From: Kitagawia praeruptora
Taxonomy: Eukaryota > Streptophyta > Magnoliopsida > Apiales > Apiaceae
Assembly (NCBI GenBank): GCA_037693485.1
Contig: CM075350.1
Span: 62,228,001-62,292,000, forward strand
Direction: 5' to 3'
Length of the DNA: 64,000 nucleotides
Under the pieces are notes generated by a model. The model had not been told where the DNA came from and ran no database searches. It worked only from the letters and a program-made list of their open reading frames with translations. The position numbers and the translations under genes are program-made. Shown piece after piece: positions 1 to 12,499 of this stretch (positions are counted from its first letter, which is position 1; every line of letters starts with the position of its first letter).

Positions 1-3000
1 CCTTAAAACTAACAATAAGTGATTGTTTGTGATTGTAGGGCACCAGGGAAAGTACCCTAGTCGTGGACAGTGGATGTTCAGGACACATGACTGGAAATAA
101 AGCCCTGCTATCAGAGTATGTGGAGAAGGCTGGCCAAAAGGTTTCCTATGGAGATGGCAACGTAGGACATACTCTGGGATATGGCAATATTAATCTTGGA
201 AGTGTCATCATCACAAATGTAGCTCTGGTTCCAGGACTCAAGCATGATCTGTTATCTGTGAGTCAAATCTGTGACAGAGGATATCATGTAGATTTTCAGC
301 CTGAATACTGTCAAGTCATCAGTAAATCTACAGGGAAAGTTGCTCTAATTGGAAACAGACACAATAATATCTATGAAATAAAATTGTCAACAAACTTTGA
401 TGGCAAAGCAGTGTGTTTGTCAACAAGGATGTCCAGTGAAGAGAGTTGGAAGTGGCATAAGAAACTCTCTCATTTAAATCTAAACAACATCAATGAGCTA
501 ATAAAGAATGATCTTGTGAGAGGACTGCCAAAGTCTTTGTTGAATGCAGATGGCTTGTGTGATTCTTGTCAAAAGGCCAAACAGAGAAAAGCCGCTTTTA
601 AAAGCAAGTCTAAGTCTTCAATTGTTGATCCTTATCATCTTCTACATGTTGATCTTTTTGGACCAGTGAATGTTATGTCTCTTGGAAAGAAGAAATATGC
701 TCTAGTCATTGTTGATGAATACACCAGATACACTTGGGTGTATTTTCTAGCAAAGAAGGATGAAACTGCATTAACTCTGGCAGAACATATAATGTAGTTG
801 GACAAAGGGTCAAAGAATCAAGTGAAGATTATCAGAAGTGATAATGGAACTGAATTCAGGAATTCAACAATGGAAGAATTTTGCAAGAACAAAGGAATTA
901 AACAAGAGTTTTCTGCACCTGGCACTCCACAACAGAATGGTGTAGTTGAAAGGAAGAACAGAACCTTGATAGAAGCTGCCAGAACTATGCTTGATGAAGC
1001 AAAATTACCAACCTATTTCTGGGCAGAAGCTGTTCAAACTGCTTTTTTTACTCAGAATGCCACTCTGATCAATAAGCATGGAAAAACACCATATGAAATG
1101 GTGAGAGAAAAGAAGCCAAACCTGAAATATTTTCATATTTTTGGGTGCAAATGCTTTGTGCTGAAAACTCATCCTGAACAGTTGACCAAATTTGATCTGA
1201 AGGCAGATGAAGGAATTTTTGTTGGCTATCCACTGTCAACTAAGGCATTCAGAGTTTATAATCTGAGAACCAGAGTGATCATGGAATCTATTCATGTGTC
1301 TTTTGATGACAAGAAAATAACTGGACTTGAAGATGTCGATGACCATGATCAACTACATTTTGAAAATGAAGATCTAATCTCTGACGAAATAAACTCTGAC
1401 GGAACAATTCCAACAGACTCTGTTGATACAAACTCTGAACCTCTACTGGTAAACACAGAAGAAATTGTTCAACCAGAACAAAGGAGAGAACCAGTTGAGG
1501 GGGAGTATGAAGAATCAAACTCTGATGATTCACATTCTGAAAGTGAATCACATGAAAAATCTGGATCAATCTCTGATGATTCACATTCTGAGCAGTCACA
1601 TTCAGGGGGAGCCTCAGAGAATGAAGAAAGACACCAAGGAAATCAGGAGAACATGGATCGAGGGGGAGGATCAAACTCTGAGAGAAGTCATTTGCCTTCA
1701 GCTAGGAAATGGACCAAATCTCATACACCTGATTTGATTATTGGTGATCCAGATGCAAGAGTTAGGACAAGAAGTGCAACAACAAATGAATGTCTGTTTC
1801 ATGCATTCTTGTCACAAACTGAACCGAAGAAAGTTGAAGAAGCTCTTAAAGATGCTGACTGGATAACAGCAATGCAAGAAGAGTTAAATGAATTTGAGAG
1901 AAATGAAGTGTGGACACTAGTACCAAGACCCAAGAATAGGTCTATTGTTGGTACTAAGTGGGTTTTCAGAAACAAAACTGATAGTGAAGGGGTTGTTACA
2001 AGAAACAAAGCCAGACTTGTGGCAAAAGGCTATTCACAACAAGAGGGAATAGATTATGATGATACTTTTGCTCCAGTTGCAAGGTTGGAGGCAATAAGAA
2101 TGTTTATTGCTTATGCTTCTCACAAGAAATTCAAGGTTTTTCAGATGGATGTGAAAAGTGCTTTTCTGAATGGAAAACTTGAAGAAGAAGTATTTGTTGA
2201 ACAACCACCTGGTTTTGTAGATCCAAAATATCCAGACCATGTCTACAGGCTAGACAAGGCACTCTATGGACTTAAGCAGGCACCAAGAGCATGGTACGAA
2301 ACTCTGGCTCAATTTCTTTTAGAAAGTGGATTCAACAGAGGTACAATTGACAAAACTCTGTTTTATTTCAAATCTGGAAGTGACTTGCTTTTAGTTCAGA
2401 TATATGTTGATGACATTATTTTTGGATCTACTAATGATAAACTCTGTAAGAAGTTTGCCAAGCTCATGCAGTCCAGGTATCAAATGAGTATGATGAGAGA
2501 GCTTAGTTATTTTCTAGGCTTACAGGTGAAGCAAACAGATGATGGTATTTTTATCAATCAAGCAAAATATACCAGAAATCTTCTCAAGAAGTTTGGCATG
2601 CTTCACTGTTCATCTGCAACAACTCCCATGGCAACTGCAACTAAATTGGACAAAGATACAGGGTCATCAGTAGACATGACAAGCTACAGAGGAATGATTG
2701 GCTCTCTACTCTATTTAACAGCAAGTAGACCTGATATCATGTATGCAACATGTCTGTGTGCAAGGTTTCAGGCAGATCCAAGAGAACCACATCTAACAGC
2801 TGTGAAGAGGATTTTTAAGTATCTCAAGGGCACCATAACTCTAGGGCTGTGGTATCCAAGAGAATCAGATTTCAACCTACTTGGCTACTCTGATGCAGAC
2901 TTTGCAGGCTGCAAAATTGACAGAAAAAGCACAAGTGGAAGTTGTCAATTTCTTGGTGACAGACTTGTTTCTTGGTACAGCAAGAAACAGAAATCAATAT

Positions 3001-3347
3001 CCACATCTACAGCTGAAGCAGAGTATATTGATGCTGGTAGCTGTTGTGCACAGATACTATCGATAAAGAATCAATTGCTGGATTATGGATTGAGGTATAG
3101 CAAAATACCTATTTTCTGTGATAATCAAAGTGCTATTGCAATGACAGGTAATCCAGTACAACACTCAATGACCAAGCACATCAGCATAAGGTATCACTTT
3201 ATCAGAGAGCATGTAGAGGAAGGCAACATTGAGCTCCACTTTTTGTCTATAGAACAACAACTTGCAGATGTCTTCACCAAGCCTTTGAGTGAAGCAACAT
3301 TTACAAGGCTGGTCAATGAACTAGGAATGGTCTCTGGTTTTGACTAA
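1..3347 (+). pseudogene. copia pol: protease end, integrase, RT, RNase H; broken
   Basis: The polyprotein would cleave itself, copy element RNA to DNA and integrate it. The protease active site DSGCSGHMTG is read at 63-92. The integrase zinc region (WHKKLSHLN, then CDSCQKAK) follows at about 450-580. The integrase catalytic core shows D in HVDLFGP, D in IIRSDNGTEF and E in QQNGVVERK. The RT has the FQMDVKSAFLNG and YVDDIIFG motifs, and the RNase H has YSDADFAG, STAEAEY and FCDNQSA. The frame is shared throughout, but a TAG stop at 795-797 lies between the first and second integrase acidic residues, and stops also occur upstream of 63. The remaining 850 codons to the TAA at 3345 are open. Family assignment is firm; the copy as read cannot make a complete integrase. 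Confidence 0.93.
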
Positions 3348-5357
3348 AAATGTTGGTTAGACTCAAAATTTTTCTTATAAAATGTGTTGCTCATTTTTCT
3401 GTGAATTGTTAAGTGCTATGTGAACTTTGTTGCTTAAACTCTGTTATGCATACTGTGTTAACATGTTTTTGTTTAAACACTGTTAAACTCTGTCAGCATG
3501 TCTGTCTGTCATACACTGTTAACATGTTTGATAAACTCTGTGTATTCTGGATTGACTATTGTCTTGATGAAAACACCAATGAAGAAATATGTATGAAGCA
3601 TGATTCTCAGTGATTAAATCAAGACTCTTTCTGAGTCACTGTGATCTAATCAGAAATTGTGCAGTAAATTAACACAGCATGATACTGTTTCATATTTATA
3701 GCATCTCTTAGTTTATTTGATCCTAAACTCTGAGTCTATGAACACTATGTGCATTGCCTCTCATAAATAACTTCTGATATTGATGAACTCTAAACTCTGA
3801 TAGTGACACTCTGTTCCCAAGACGTATACATGGTTCTTGATGATTCCTGTTTGTACTTGTGACAATTACAAAACTTGAGGAGTGTCATTGTTGATTTTGG
3901 TGAGTTCAATTCATGTCTGCACCCTGTGAGAATTTGAGCCAAATAAATGATTGATACATTTTATATCAATCAAATTTTATTGTTGTGTGATGTTCATCAG
4001 TCAGTATGTTGCTCTAGAACTTGTTTTAAACCATTTTGAGACTACATGATATGTGTGTGCATGAAAATGATAAAGGCACTAGGATTCACCACATTTCTCC
4101 AAACACTGTTCATAAATTCCACCCTTAGAAAACCCCTTTGAGCCTTAATAACTGCTTCGTTTCAATTCTGATATAGCAATTTGTATATTGAAGAGCAAAC
4201 GGGTGAGATTTTTTTTCTACAAAGAAAAGTTTACTCAGTGAATATATATACATAATAAAAAAAAATGTATATATGCTGATCATCTTGTACAAATATGTAC
4301 TAACAGTGCAACTGAACACTTTGGTCTATTAAATTGTTCAGTTCGCCATTTATTCATTTAATCCATTTCTTCTCACCTGTTTGATTTTACTAAATTACAA
4401 CCTTGAATAAAGTCCTTTTGATTTGTGCATATATGTACTCAAAGTAGTGTAGATTTGGTGGACAATCAAGCATATGGTAGTATCTGCTTTTACTGATTGA
4501 ACTTGAGTGTAAACACTTCACCCAAACACTTGTGTGCTTTGAGAGTTTGTGAGTTTATCAAATCTTTGGCATGTTACTCACTGAATGATACTTTGATAAC
4601 TATCTCTTGATCTTTTTGTCTATAAAGACTGTGTGCTTACTTGGATAATCATGGACATCAATGGGAATAGGGTTATTCAGATTTCTGTATTTAAGTAACT
4701 ACAGAGTTTAGCATTCATCACATAATCAGTGTTTAATATGAGAGTTTGTGCATTCGGTGTTTATTGATTTACTTTATGGATTTTATGAAATATTAGATGC
4801 TCTAAAAATTGATTTGGTAACCTCTGCTTCACACACATATATTCACAACTGTGCAATTTTTGAAAGGGTTTCAATGATAAAGTTGGAAAATTAACAAGTG
4901 ATATTGTGTGTTCCGTACTCTAAGGTAAATTTTCATTAACAGAATTTGAAAATTTTGGAGTAGATAGAGTGTTTGACAACTGTTAATGAGTGTAAATGTG
5001 GTAAAGTGTCTTGATAATAGGAAAGACATCGGTAATAATTGGTATTTTACTGCGCGTGATAAATTGATTCGCTGGATGATTGACATGTGTCCCACTCACC
5101 CATTATTGTTTCCCACTCACACATTACTCTAGGAACGGTTGAGTGTTTTAATGCACAAACGATTGGGTTTTAATTTTCAATTACAACTCTAATCATTTTT
5201 GTGTATATCGATTCATTTTCTTACTCTCACCTTCACATCCACTCATATTCACTTTACCCAACCACAGAGTTCTTTTGTGTTTTTCACTTCGACATTTTCA
5301 GAAACACCCTTCAAACACATCAATTTCACTGTCATTTCTTGCTCGTTTCTTGATCTA
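3348..5357 (+). other. non-coding spacer between pol and the extra ORF
   Basis: No gene is recognisable in these 2 kb. The first 450 bases carry five copies of the 8-mer AAACTCTG (3436, 3485, 3533, 3725, 3792) mixed with CTGTTAA motifs. The last 200 bases (5200-5350) are rich in C and T with short TCAC and CATC blocks, resembling a leader before the ATG at 5358. It may hold an internal promoter for the downstream ORF, but I see no clear TATA box. Confidence 0.6.
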
Positions 5358-8300
5358 ATGGCAACTAAACCTTTTACATCTCTTGGTCTTCATTTTGTTC
5401 CTAACAATTTTGCAGCTCTACTCGAGAATGACCGTGCTCCCGACGCGTTTCATCTTATACAGAATTTACTCCGTGACTCTGAGATTGGGCAAGCATTGAT
5501 TGAACCAGCTGTTCTATCTGCATCTCAGATTGCTACTTTCTGGCAGAACTCAAAGTATGTGGCTGGAGGAGAGAATGGGACTCCGTCTATAATTTTCACT
5601 TATGATGAAGAAGAGTTTGTGATTACTCCACAGACTGTTAGAGAAACCATGGGGTTCGATGCTCACACCTCATATGCTGTTGTTTCGGAACAGAACTTGC
5701 GAGAAATGCTAATAGAGATTGGGTACATGGAATTTCTTGCAAAGTTGGGCAGTGTGAGAAGGCCAAATCTTCGTAAGGAATGGAACTTTTTCTTTGATTG
5801 CATCACAAGAACTTTCCAGAAGAAGGTCACCAACTGGGATGCCATTCCTATGGATAGTCTGTAAATTGGGTATTCTCTACTCTATGGCAGTAATTATGAT
5901 TTTGGTCGATATGTGTTAATGAATTTAGGTGATAACTGTCAGAGTCTACTACAGTATACTTTGCTAGATTTTGTCAACTTTTATTCAATGCCTGTGTATC
6001 TGGATTAGTTATTGATGAAGCAGATGTGATTCAACATTTTAAAGTCAATAAGAGGATATTCTCTGATATGACTAATAAGGATGTTGGTAAAGACCTACCT
6101 ACTTTTGTTTTGCCACTTGCCTTGCAAAACTTTCTCAACCAACCTCAAGATTCACAATCACCACACAATGAACAACAACAAACACAACCAGAACCACAAC
6201 AAATGCCTGAACCACTGATCATACTGAAACTATACACTCTAACCCTATACCATCACCTGAGCCAACACCCACAAACATTGTACCTACTACATCACAACAA
6301 CCACAACCTGAACCAATCATTGAACCAATAAACTCTGAGCCAGTCACTACTACTCAACCTCAACCAAAATCTAGATCAAAAAGGAAAAAACATACTGCAC
6401 AGAATACAAGGCATTCAAAGGCTAAACAGACATCTAATGGAGCTGTTTATACCAGAAGGACTATTCAAAGAGCAAATAGGCCTTCATCACCACCAGTTGA
6501 GGACAGCTCTAGTGAAGAAGAAGAGGTGATTGAAGTGCCTCAAGTAAAAAAGAGGAGGTTGATTCTTATAGACTCTGATGATGAGCAAGTTATTGAAGCT
6601 CCAGAGGATATCTCTAAAAAGATTCCTGCTGTTGAGATAGAGGTTATCATAGAACCTACTGTAGAAGAAACAGATTTCAGAATTGATGAACCAGTAATTG
6701 CTGAGGTTCAGACTGATAAAGATGACGGAGATGCATTACCTGCAATGGAAGAGTTTGATGAAACTTTCATTCCATTTGCTTTTGAAGTTGAAGAATCTAT
6801 TCCAACACCCATGGCTGCTACAAACTCTGTTGATACTGGTGTTGCAGATGAGCCTATTGTTGTGCTAGAAGACACAGAGGTTGCATCTCACACAGAGTTA
6901 TTCTCTGATGCACATCATGTTTCTGATCATGGTGAGGAAATTGATCAACCAGCAAAGGTTGTTTCTTCAGAGCATGCACAAGGTGATAAAGGAAAACAAG
7001 TTGCTCAAGAAACAGTTGCTGACTTCAATGAAGAAATTGCCTCAGTTGCACATACTGATGAGTCAGATAGTGATTCTTTTGAAGACATGAGTACAGGAGC
7101 TGAAAATGACAAATTTCAAACTGATGGACAGAAAACAGGGGAGAAACCAGACTTTGCTAGACCTTCTGTTCAAGAAATTGATGATAATTATTTGACCAAA
7201 CAAACTGCAGATTGGTACAAATCAGATTGTATTTTTCCTCCTGGCAGAGCAGCTACCTTTCTCAAGGAAAATTCTTCAAAGATTTCAAATCCTGATATTT
7301 TCACTTGTCTACAAGGAACAGTGATTCAAGTCAAGTCTTTAAATCACAGGTTTGATGACAATCAAAAAGCACTTATTGATCTCAGAACAGAGGTTGCTAC
7401 TCATGAGGAGAAATCTCAAAGAGCAAATTCCAAACTATTTCAACAATTTTCCAAGGCTCAGGAGACACTTACTGAAAGATTGATTAAAGTTGAACAGAAT
7501 CAGCTTTTGCTAACTGAAAAGGTTGACTCTATTGCAAACTCTCTTGAGTTAATCACCTCTATTCTGATTCCAGATGGTGATAATGTCAAAAAGGGGGAGA
7601 GAAATGCTAGAACTAAGTGCAAGCAAACTCAAACTCTGTCAAAGAAGGATCATCTGGATGAAGAAGGTGCAAATTCTGATAAGGGGTTAAGAACTGCAAA
7701 TCCAAGACATGGACATGGAAGATCTACAAGATCAAAGTCAAGTTCAGTAACAAATACAAATCTTCAGAGTACTTCAAGACAAAAGGATTTGTCATTCATT
7801 GACAATCCACAAACAGATGAAGAGCTAGCTGCTAAGATTTTTCGTGAGTAAAATGCTGAGGCTACACTTGAAGATATACATGCTGAAGAAAAGCTGTTGC
7901 AAGAAGAACATTTGAAGGCATTGAAGTCTGGGAAAGGAAAGAAGATTGTCAAAGCTTCAAGGTCTACAAGGAAAGGAATTGTAATTAAAGAAAATTTATC
8001 TGGTATTCAAGAAGAGGAAGAAGAAGAAGAAGGAAAGTTGGTAAGAAAATCTTCTCTTGATGCAAAGTTAAAATTAAAAGGGGTGATGGGTGAAGAAGGC
8101 AAAGGTAAAAAGGCAGATACAACCTCTGTTGCTACACAAGTTGTAAGTGATTCTCTACAGATTCAAAGCAAACCTTTACTTGGGTTTTCTAGACCAAAGA
8201 TTCCAGTTCAAGCACAAACAGAAGGGATTGGTGGTTATCAACATAGCATTGCTTGTTCAGGAAAGCCTCATGGCAGGAATACTTCTGGCTTGGGTTCAAG

Positions 8301-8946
8301 AAGAGATTTGAGAGTTAGTAACAGTCCAAGAGATCCCTCATCACTTATCTCTCTTGGTTCTGGTATTATTCAAGAGAATCTGGACAAATTGGAATCAGTT
8401 CAACTAGTTCACCAAAGGAGTTTAGATATTCATTTCTTGTTGTACTTTATGGCAGATGGAACAGTGTATAGAGTGAATGAAGATGCGATCAAACTCAAGC
8501 TGTTTGAAGAACTTCAGTATGTTTTGTATATATTCAAGGTCAGAAATCAACGGACAACACTTATTGCTAATTCCATAAGAGAATATATGCTGAGAGCTAA
8601 AGCCTTTACTGGATCAAAAACTACTGAAGAGTATGTGCCTAAATACAGAGATTGGAATTGGAACCTTGTTGAAATGAAGAAGGGGACTGCTAAGTTAAAG
8701 ACTGATCTGGGTGTTACAGTTCTTGATTTTAATTCTCAATCAGAGGAAGTAAAATTTATAAGACTGGGAAATGAGATGAGGAGAAATAAAATCTACGATC
8801 TAAGAGCTGCTATCTATCAGACTGATGAAAGTGAGCCAGAGTTGAGAAAGATCAAGGAAGTCATGGAAAGAGAACTTGAAAATGCTGAGAGAAGACTGTT
8901 GATAGATTATCTCAAAACAACACCAGATCTTGAGGAGGTTAGGTAG
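5358..8946 (+). pseudogene. extra Sirevirus ORF (long acidic, coiled-coil protein), broken
   Basis: Its position between pol and the polypurine tract is that of the so-called env-like or unknown ORF of Sireviruses. The ATG at 5358 opens with MATKPFTSLGLHFVPN. The N-terminal domain, with ALIEPAVLSASQIATFWQNS and FVITPQTVRETMGF, resembles the very abundant Asteraceae ORF annotated as a longin-like or hypothetical retrotransposon protein (recalled, not searched). A proline/glutamine-rich stretch follows, then an acidic middle (6526-7100), a probable coiled coil (about 7330-7570), lysine-rich sequence and a C-terminal domain (8400-8946) containing RDWNWNLVEMKKGTAKL. Breaks: TAA at 5862, further stops and frameshifts between 5900 and 6520, and TAA at 7849. 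No convincing transmembrane segment is seen, so a true envelope role is doubtful. Confidence 0.75.
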
Positions 8947-9090
8947 ACAGAATTTGTAAGTAATTTGAATTTTCTGTAGATTTTATTATGTCAAGATTAA
9001 AACTCTGGTTAAATGTTAAACACTGTGATTTTATTTGATTGTTTTGACATCATCAATTACTGTGAACTTGTACATTTTTCTAATGAACAA

Positions 9091-9102
9091 GTTGGGGGAG
9101 AT
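9091..9102 (+). promoter_or_regulatory. polypurine tract of the first copia element
   Basis: The run GTTGGGGGAGAT lies directly before the LTR start TGTTAG. This is the standard plus-strand primer site for reverse transcription and fixes the LTR boundary. Confidence 0.85.
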
Positions 9103-9711
9103 TGTTAGATATAATTGATGTGATTTAATGTCAGTGTTTAAGTGTTACAGGGAAAAAGAGTTTAACTTGTTAATGAAAGCAGTCGTAGCAGAGTTTGAGT
9201 ATACGCTGCTAGCTGGAAGCGCAAACGCTGATAGAAGGAAGCGCAAACACTGCTGGCTGACAGAAGGAAGCGCAAACACTGCTGGCTAGGAGCTCAACAG
9301 AGTTTGTTAAAGTCTATCTACTGGAAGCGTCTACAAGTCAACAGAGATTGAAGATTAATTTAAGATAAATATGGAAGCAATATCTTTGAAGATTGGATAG
9401 CTGTCAAAGAGATTGAGTTGACTTAGGAGACGTGTAGCAATCGTAATTGATATCAATTGTATAGCTTAATTATAGGAGAATCAATTAATGATTGTACGTA
9501 ACTGTATATCTTATAAATACAGTTAGGTTAACCCTAGAAGGGTAATCATCGTGAACGAATATCATTGATTGTAACCTAAGCAGCTCTCTGTGATATTTTA
9601 CATCACTGAGAGAGGAATTATTAATTCCAAACAGTTTTTAAGTACTAAAACGTGTGTTCTTGTTATTCTCTCATACAGTACTTGATTATATATTGTGTAT
9701 TCGACCTAACA
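9103..9711 (+). repeat. 3' LTR of the first copia element (609 bp)
   Basis: Begins TGTTAGATATAATTG and ends GACCTAACA, giving the expected TG...CA ends. Positions about 9200-9290 carry three imperfect tandem copies of a unit around GGAAGCGCAAACACTGCTG, typical of U3 enhancer repeats. A TATA-like box, TTATAAATA, lies near 9511. The five bases after the LTR (9712-9716, AGGTA) should be the target duplication, but the 5' partner is outside the window. Confidence 0.85.
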
Positions 9712-9757
9712 AGGTAATATTTCAATCCCTACTATTCCAACCTCTGTATTCCCTATT

Positions 9758-11188
9758 GTGTCACAGGAAATACAGTTTCTACAGCCCCTAGTGGCCATCT
9801 TACCCGACCAAGAGCAGGAAATCCCATCGACTCTAACACAGGTCGAAGAGCCCATTCTACAAATGCAAACACAAACACAACAAACTCCTACACCTCAATT
9901 GTCACTTAAACGACCAGTCATCCACATTATTGAGGGAGATAGTGCCTCAGCAGCACCACATAAGGAGTTAGTTACATCAGCCGCTCTACCTCATTCTAAA
10001 CGAAGTAAACCTAATGAACCTGAGGTAACGGCAACTGTTAGTGAAACAATTCTTTCTTATCCAATGAGTGCAAATGTAAATGAGGTTGAATTGACGGGAG
10101 CAACTATCTTGAGTTCCATTTCACGGAACATAAGAGTGGTTGATGATCATTCTAAAGATCAAATGCCTGCAAAGGCATCCGAGGTGGAATTACCTACCTC
10201 AATAACTGCTGGTGAATCTTCCATTTTACGGAAAGTTCCATCGGTAGGAGGTTCTTTTATGAACCAAGTGTCTTCATAGACGTACGAGGGAAACTTTGGT
10301 TTTGTGCCATTTAATCGATTCAAGTTTAACCTCCCAGAGGGAAAATCTCTGGATCTCTTTCGAGATTTACCACTTTTTACCAATGGTCAGCAACTCGCTT
10401 CACGCGAGGACGGAAGCTCACAAACTTTCATTGCACCATCCGTGACCTCTGAAAAAGGGGCTAGGATGATTTCATTTGCAGGTACACATATCGGTGGAAG
10501 CTCTGGAGGAGAGTTGAGGGAAACACAAATAGAACATGTAAGTGTCACCCAAACCACTAAACCGAGTGAATATAGAGTGTTGAGTGAAACACCTGCAGAA
10601 CGCACGAGTGAGCAACCTACTCAACCACATGCACCTGTAACCAGAAAGGAATACAGCAGACTCCTTACACGGGTCCAAACAATGGAGAAAGAGTTGCAAA
10701 ATATCTATAAGTCCATTGCAGAAATAAAAAATTTGCAACTTATTCAACATGATGCATTCCAGGTTCAATTAAGTTCCATAGCATCTCGGTTTAGTCATGC
10801 AATTCATTCCTTGGGGAAGATAGCTTCGTCTAATTTACCAACTCCACATCCTACTATTCTGGAGGATAACTCAACTGAGGGGGAGAAGGTGGATGATCAA
10901 GAAAAATCTACTAGGCGTAAGGGCAAGGAAAAGGTTGTTGACACAGAATTAACTTTATTTTGGGAAAGGAAAGCTAATGGGAGTATTAGTCCTATGTGGA
11001 AAGAAAGCAAATGCAAACTTGAAGATATGTTCAGTCTAGAGGAACAATTGTCTTGCACTTGGAAATCTGGAAAATGTATATATGATTCAGAATGTACTTT
11101 AATTTTATTTATCTTTGTATTTCATTTTTTGTTGTATCAGTTGAGTTATCCTCTAGGAATTTGCTTGTCAAACCCTAAAATCAAATAG
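9758..11188 (+). pseudogene. extra-ORF C-terminal part of the older copia element
   Basis: One reading frame runs from 9758 to 11188, interrupted only by TAG at 10277-10279. The product is rich in Ser, Thr, Pro and Glu with an NLS-like stretch (HSKRSKPNE). A probable coiled coil (LLTRVQTMEKELQNIYKSIA) lies near 10660-10840, followed by lysine-rich sequence. This echoes the order seen in the first element's extra ORF (acidic region, then coiled coil, then basic tail just before the polypurine tract). No enzymatic motif is seen and the function is unknown. Confidence 0.65.
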
Positions 11189-11196
11189 GGGGAGAT

Positions 11197-12157
11197 TGTA
11201 AAGCATAATGTAATGTAATATGTAATAGAGGACATATATAACTCAACTAGGATAAAAGATAAATAATATTAACTCTATACAGGGATCGTGAAATTTGAAG
11301 AACATGCACCGACAAGGATCAAGTCGCTGAAAGAAGTTCATTAACATGATCAAGCCTCAGTGACAGAATAAGATGTACAGATGATTCAGTTGAAGGGCCA
11401 AAAGATTCCATGTATGTATATTATTTGAAGATATTGCTGCAGGCTAATCAATTGGAATGTAACGAAGGTGTGAAGATCAAGATCAGTGCTAGTCACTTGT
11501 GAACCAGACCAGTGCACTAAGTGTCAGCACATAAGAGAATGATCAACACTTTAATTCACAGAAAGAATTGCCAAAGCCTATTGACGATCAAGGACAGACA
11601 TAATATCTCAAGCAGAATATTTGAAACAGAAGAGAGAAGCTCAAAAGAAGCAGCTAAAAATAGTGGTTACTATGCAAATAGTAGTTACTATGCAAATAGT
11701 GGTTACTATGCAGGTGGGACCCATGTGAATAGTACCGTTCAAATAGTGGTTGGTGGGGCCCACATGAAATGAAAATTTTCAGCAGACGCGTTTTGGTTGG
11801 TTGAATAGTGGTTACTATGCAGGTGGGGCCCACGTGAATAGTGCAGCATAGTGACTTTCTAAAATCTATAAATAGGTCTATTAGTATTTCATTTCAAAAT
11901 ACACCTCAACACACAACTTTCTATTCTCTCTCTTATATCTTCTCTGTGTAAACTATCCTTAGGAATGTTTGATTTTTGTAGCTAATCCATAGGATTAGAT
12001 TGTGTAGCAAACCTCCAGGTTTTATCTATTTAAAGATATTTCCTAAACAGTTGTGTTATTTCGATTCAGTATTTTTGATTTCATATCCACATCAAAATCG
12101 AAATATTTTTTAAATAACGTATTCAACCCCCCCTTCTACGTTATTCCGGACCTAATA
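11197..12157 (+). repeat. 3' LTR of the older copia element (about 960 bp)
   Basis: Starts TGTAAAGCATAATG just after a polypurine tract. The right border is approximate, near CCGGACCTAATA, because the terminal CA appears mutated. Near the end is ATTCAACCCCCCCTTCT, a pattern common at Sirevirus LTR ends. The U3 carries tandem copies of a unit around AATAGTGGTTACTATGCA (about 11650-11720, again at 11805). A TATA box, CTATAAATAG, lies near 11867. Confidence 0.7.
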
Positions 12158-12287
12158 ATATTTAAAATAAAATTGTTAAGTAGTCACGATAAATAAATTA
12201 GGATGAAAATTAAGTGATTGGTTTAACTTTAGTAGTAAATTCTGATTGGCTATAATATATATTTATGAAAATTAATATGTAATCTTT

Positions 12288-12475
12288 AATTATAATACCT
12301 GAATCTACCCATGTGTAGTTAATATGTAGTTAACCAATTAGAGTTTTTTAATATAATATGATTGGTCTAAAATTTAAGAGTGGCCTACGATTTGTCCTAA
12401 AATAATTCATAATTTTCTGATTGGTTAACTACTTCTTAACTATACATGGGCAGAATCGTGTATTATAATAAAATA
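12288..12475. repeat. fold-back MITE with about 50-bp inverted ends
   Basis: The left arm (ATTATAATACCTGAATCTAC, continuing to 12345) and the right arm (12418-12475, ending GAATCGTGTATTATAAT) are imperfect inverted repeats sharing CCCATGTGTAGTTAA and AGTTAACCAAT blocks. About 70 bases of AT-rich sequence lie between. The family is unknown. Confidence 0.7.
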
Positions 12476-12499
12476 TATACATTTTTAACTTTTATTTGT

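Larger units (their letters stand above)
1..9711 (+). mobile_element. Ty1/copia (Sirevirus-like) retrotransposon, 3' part
   Basis: Seen here are the end of the protease, the integrase, reverse transcriptase, RNase H, a 2-kb spacer, a long extra ORF, a polypurine tract and a 3' LTR ending in CTAACA. The order integrase before reverse transcriptase defines Ty1/copia. A large extra ORF between pol and the 3' LTR is the hallmark of Sireviruses. The 5' LTR and gag lie before the window. Several in-frame stops and frameshifts make this copy non-autonomous. It appears to be inserted in an older related element whose sequence resumes at 9712. Confidence 0.9.
9712..12157 (+). mobile_element. older Sirevirus-like copia element, 3' end remnant
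   Basis: Directly after the first element's LTR a second extra ORF resumes in mid-gene (9758-11188), followed by a polypurine tract (ATAGGGGGAGAT, 11185-11196) and an LTR. The simplest reading is that the first element inserted into the extra-ORF region of this one. Its pol should lie upstream of the first element's 5' LTR, outside the window. Confidence 0.75.

Noticed and set aside
1288..1674. 128-codon minus-strand frame inside copia pol
   Set aside because: It mirrors the repetitive Ser/Asp/Glu hinge of pol on the other strand and has no domain.
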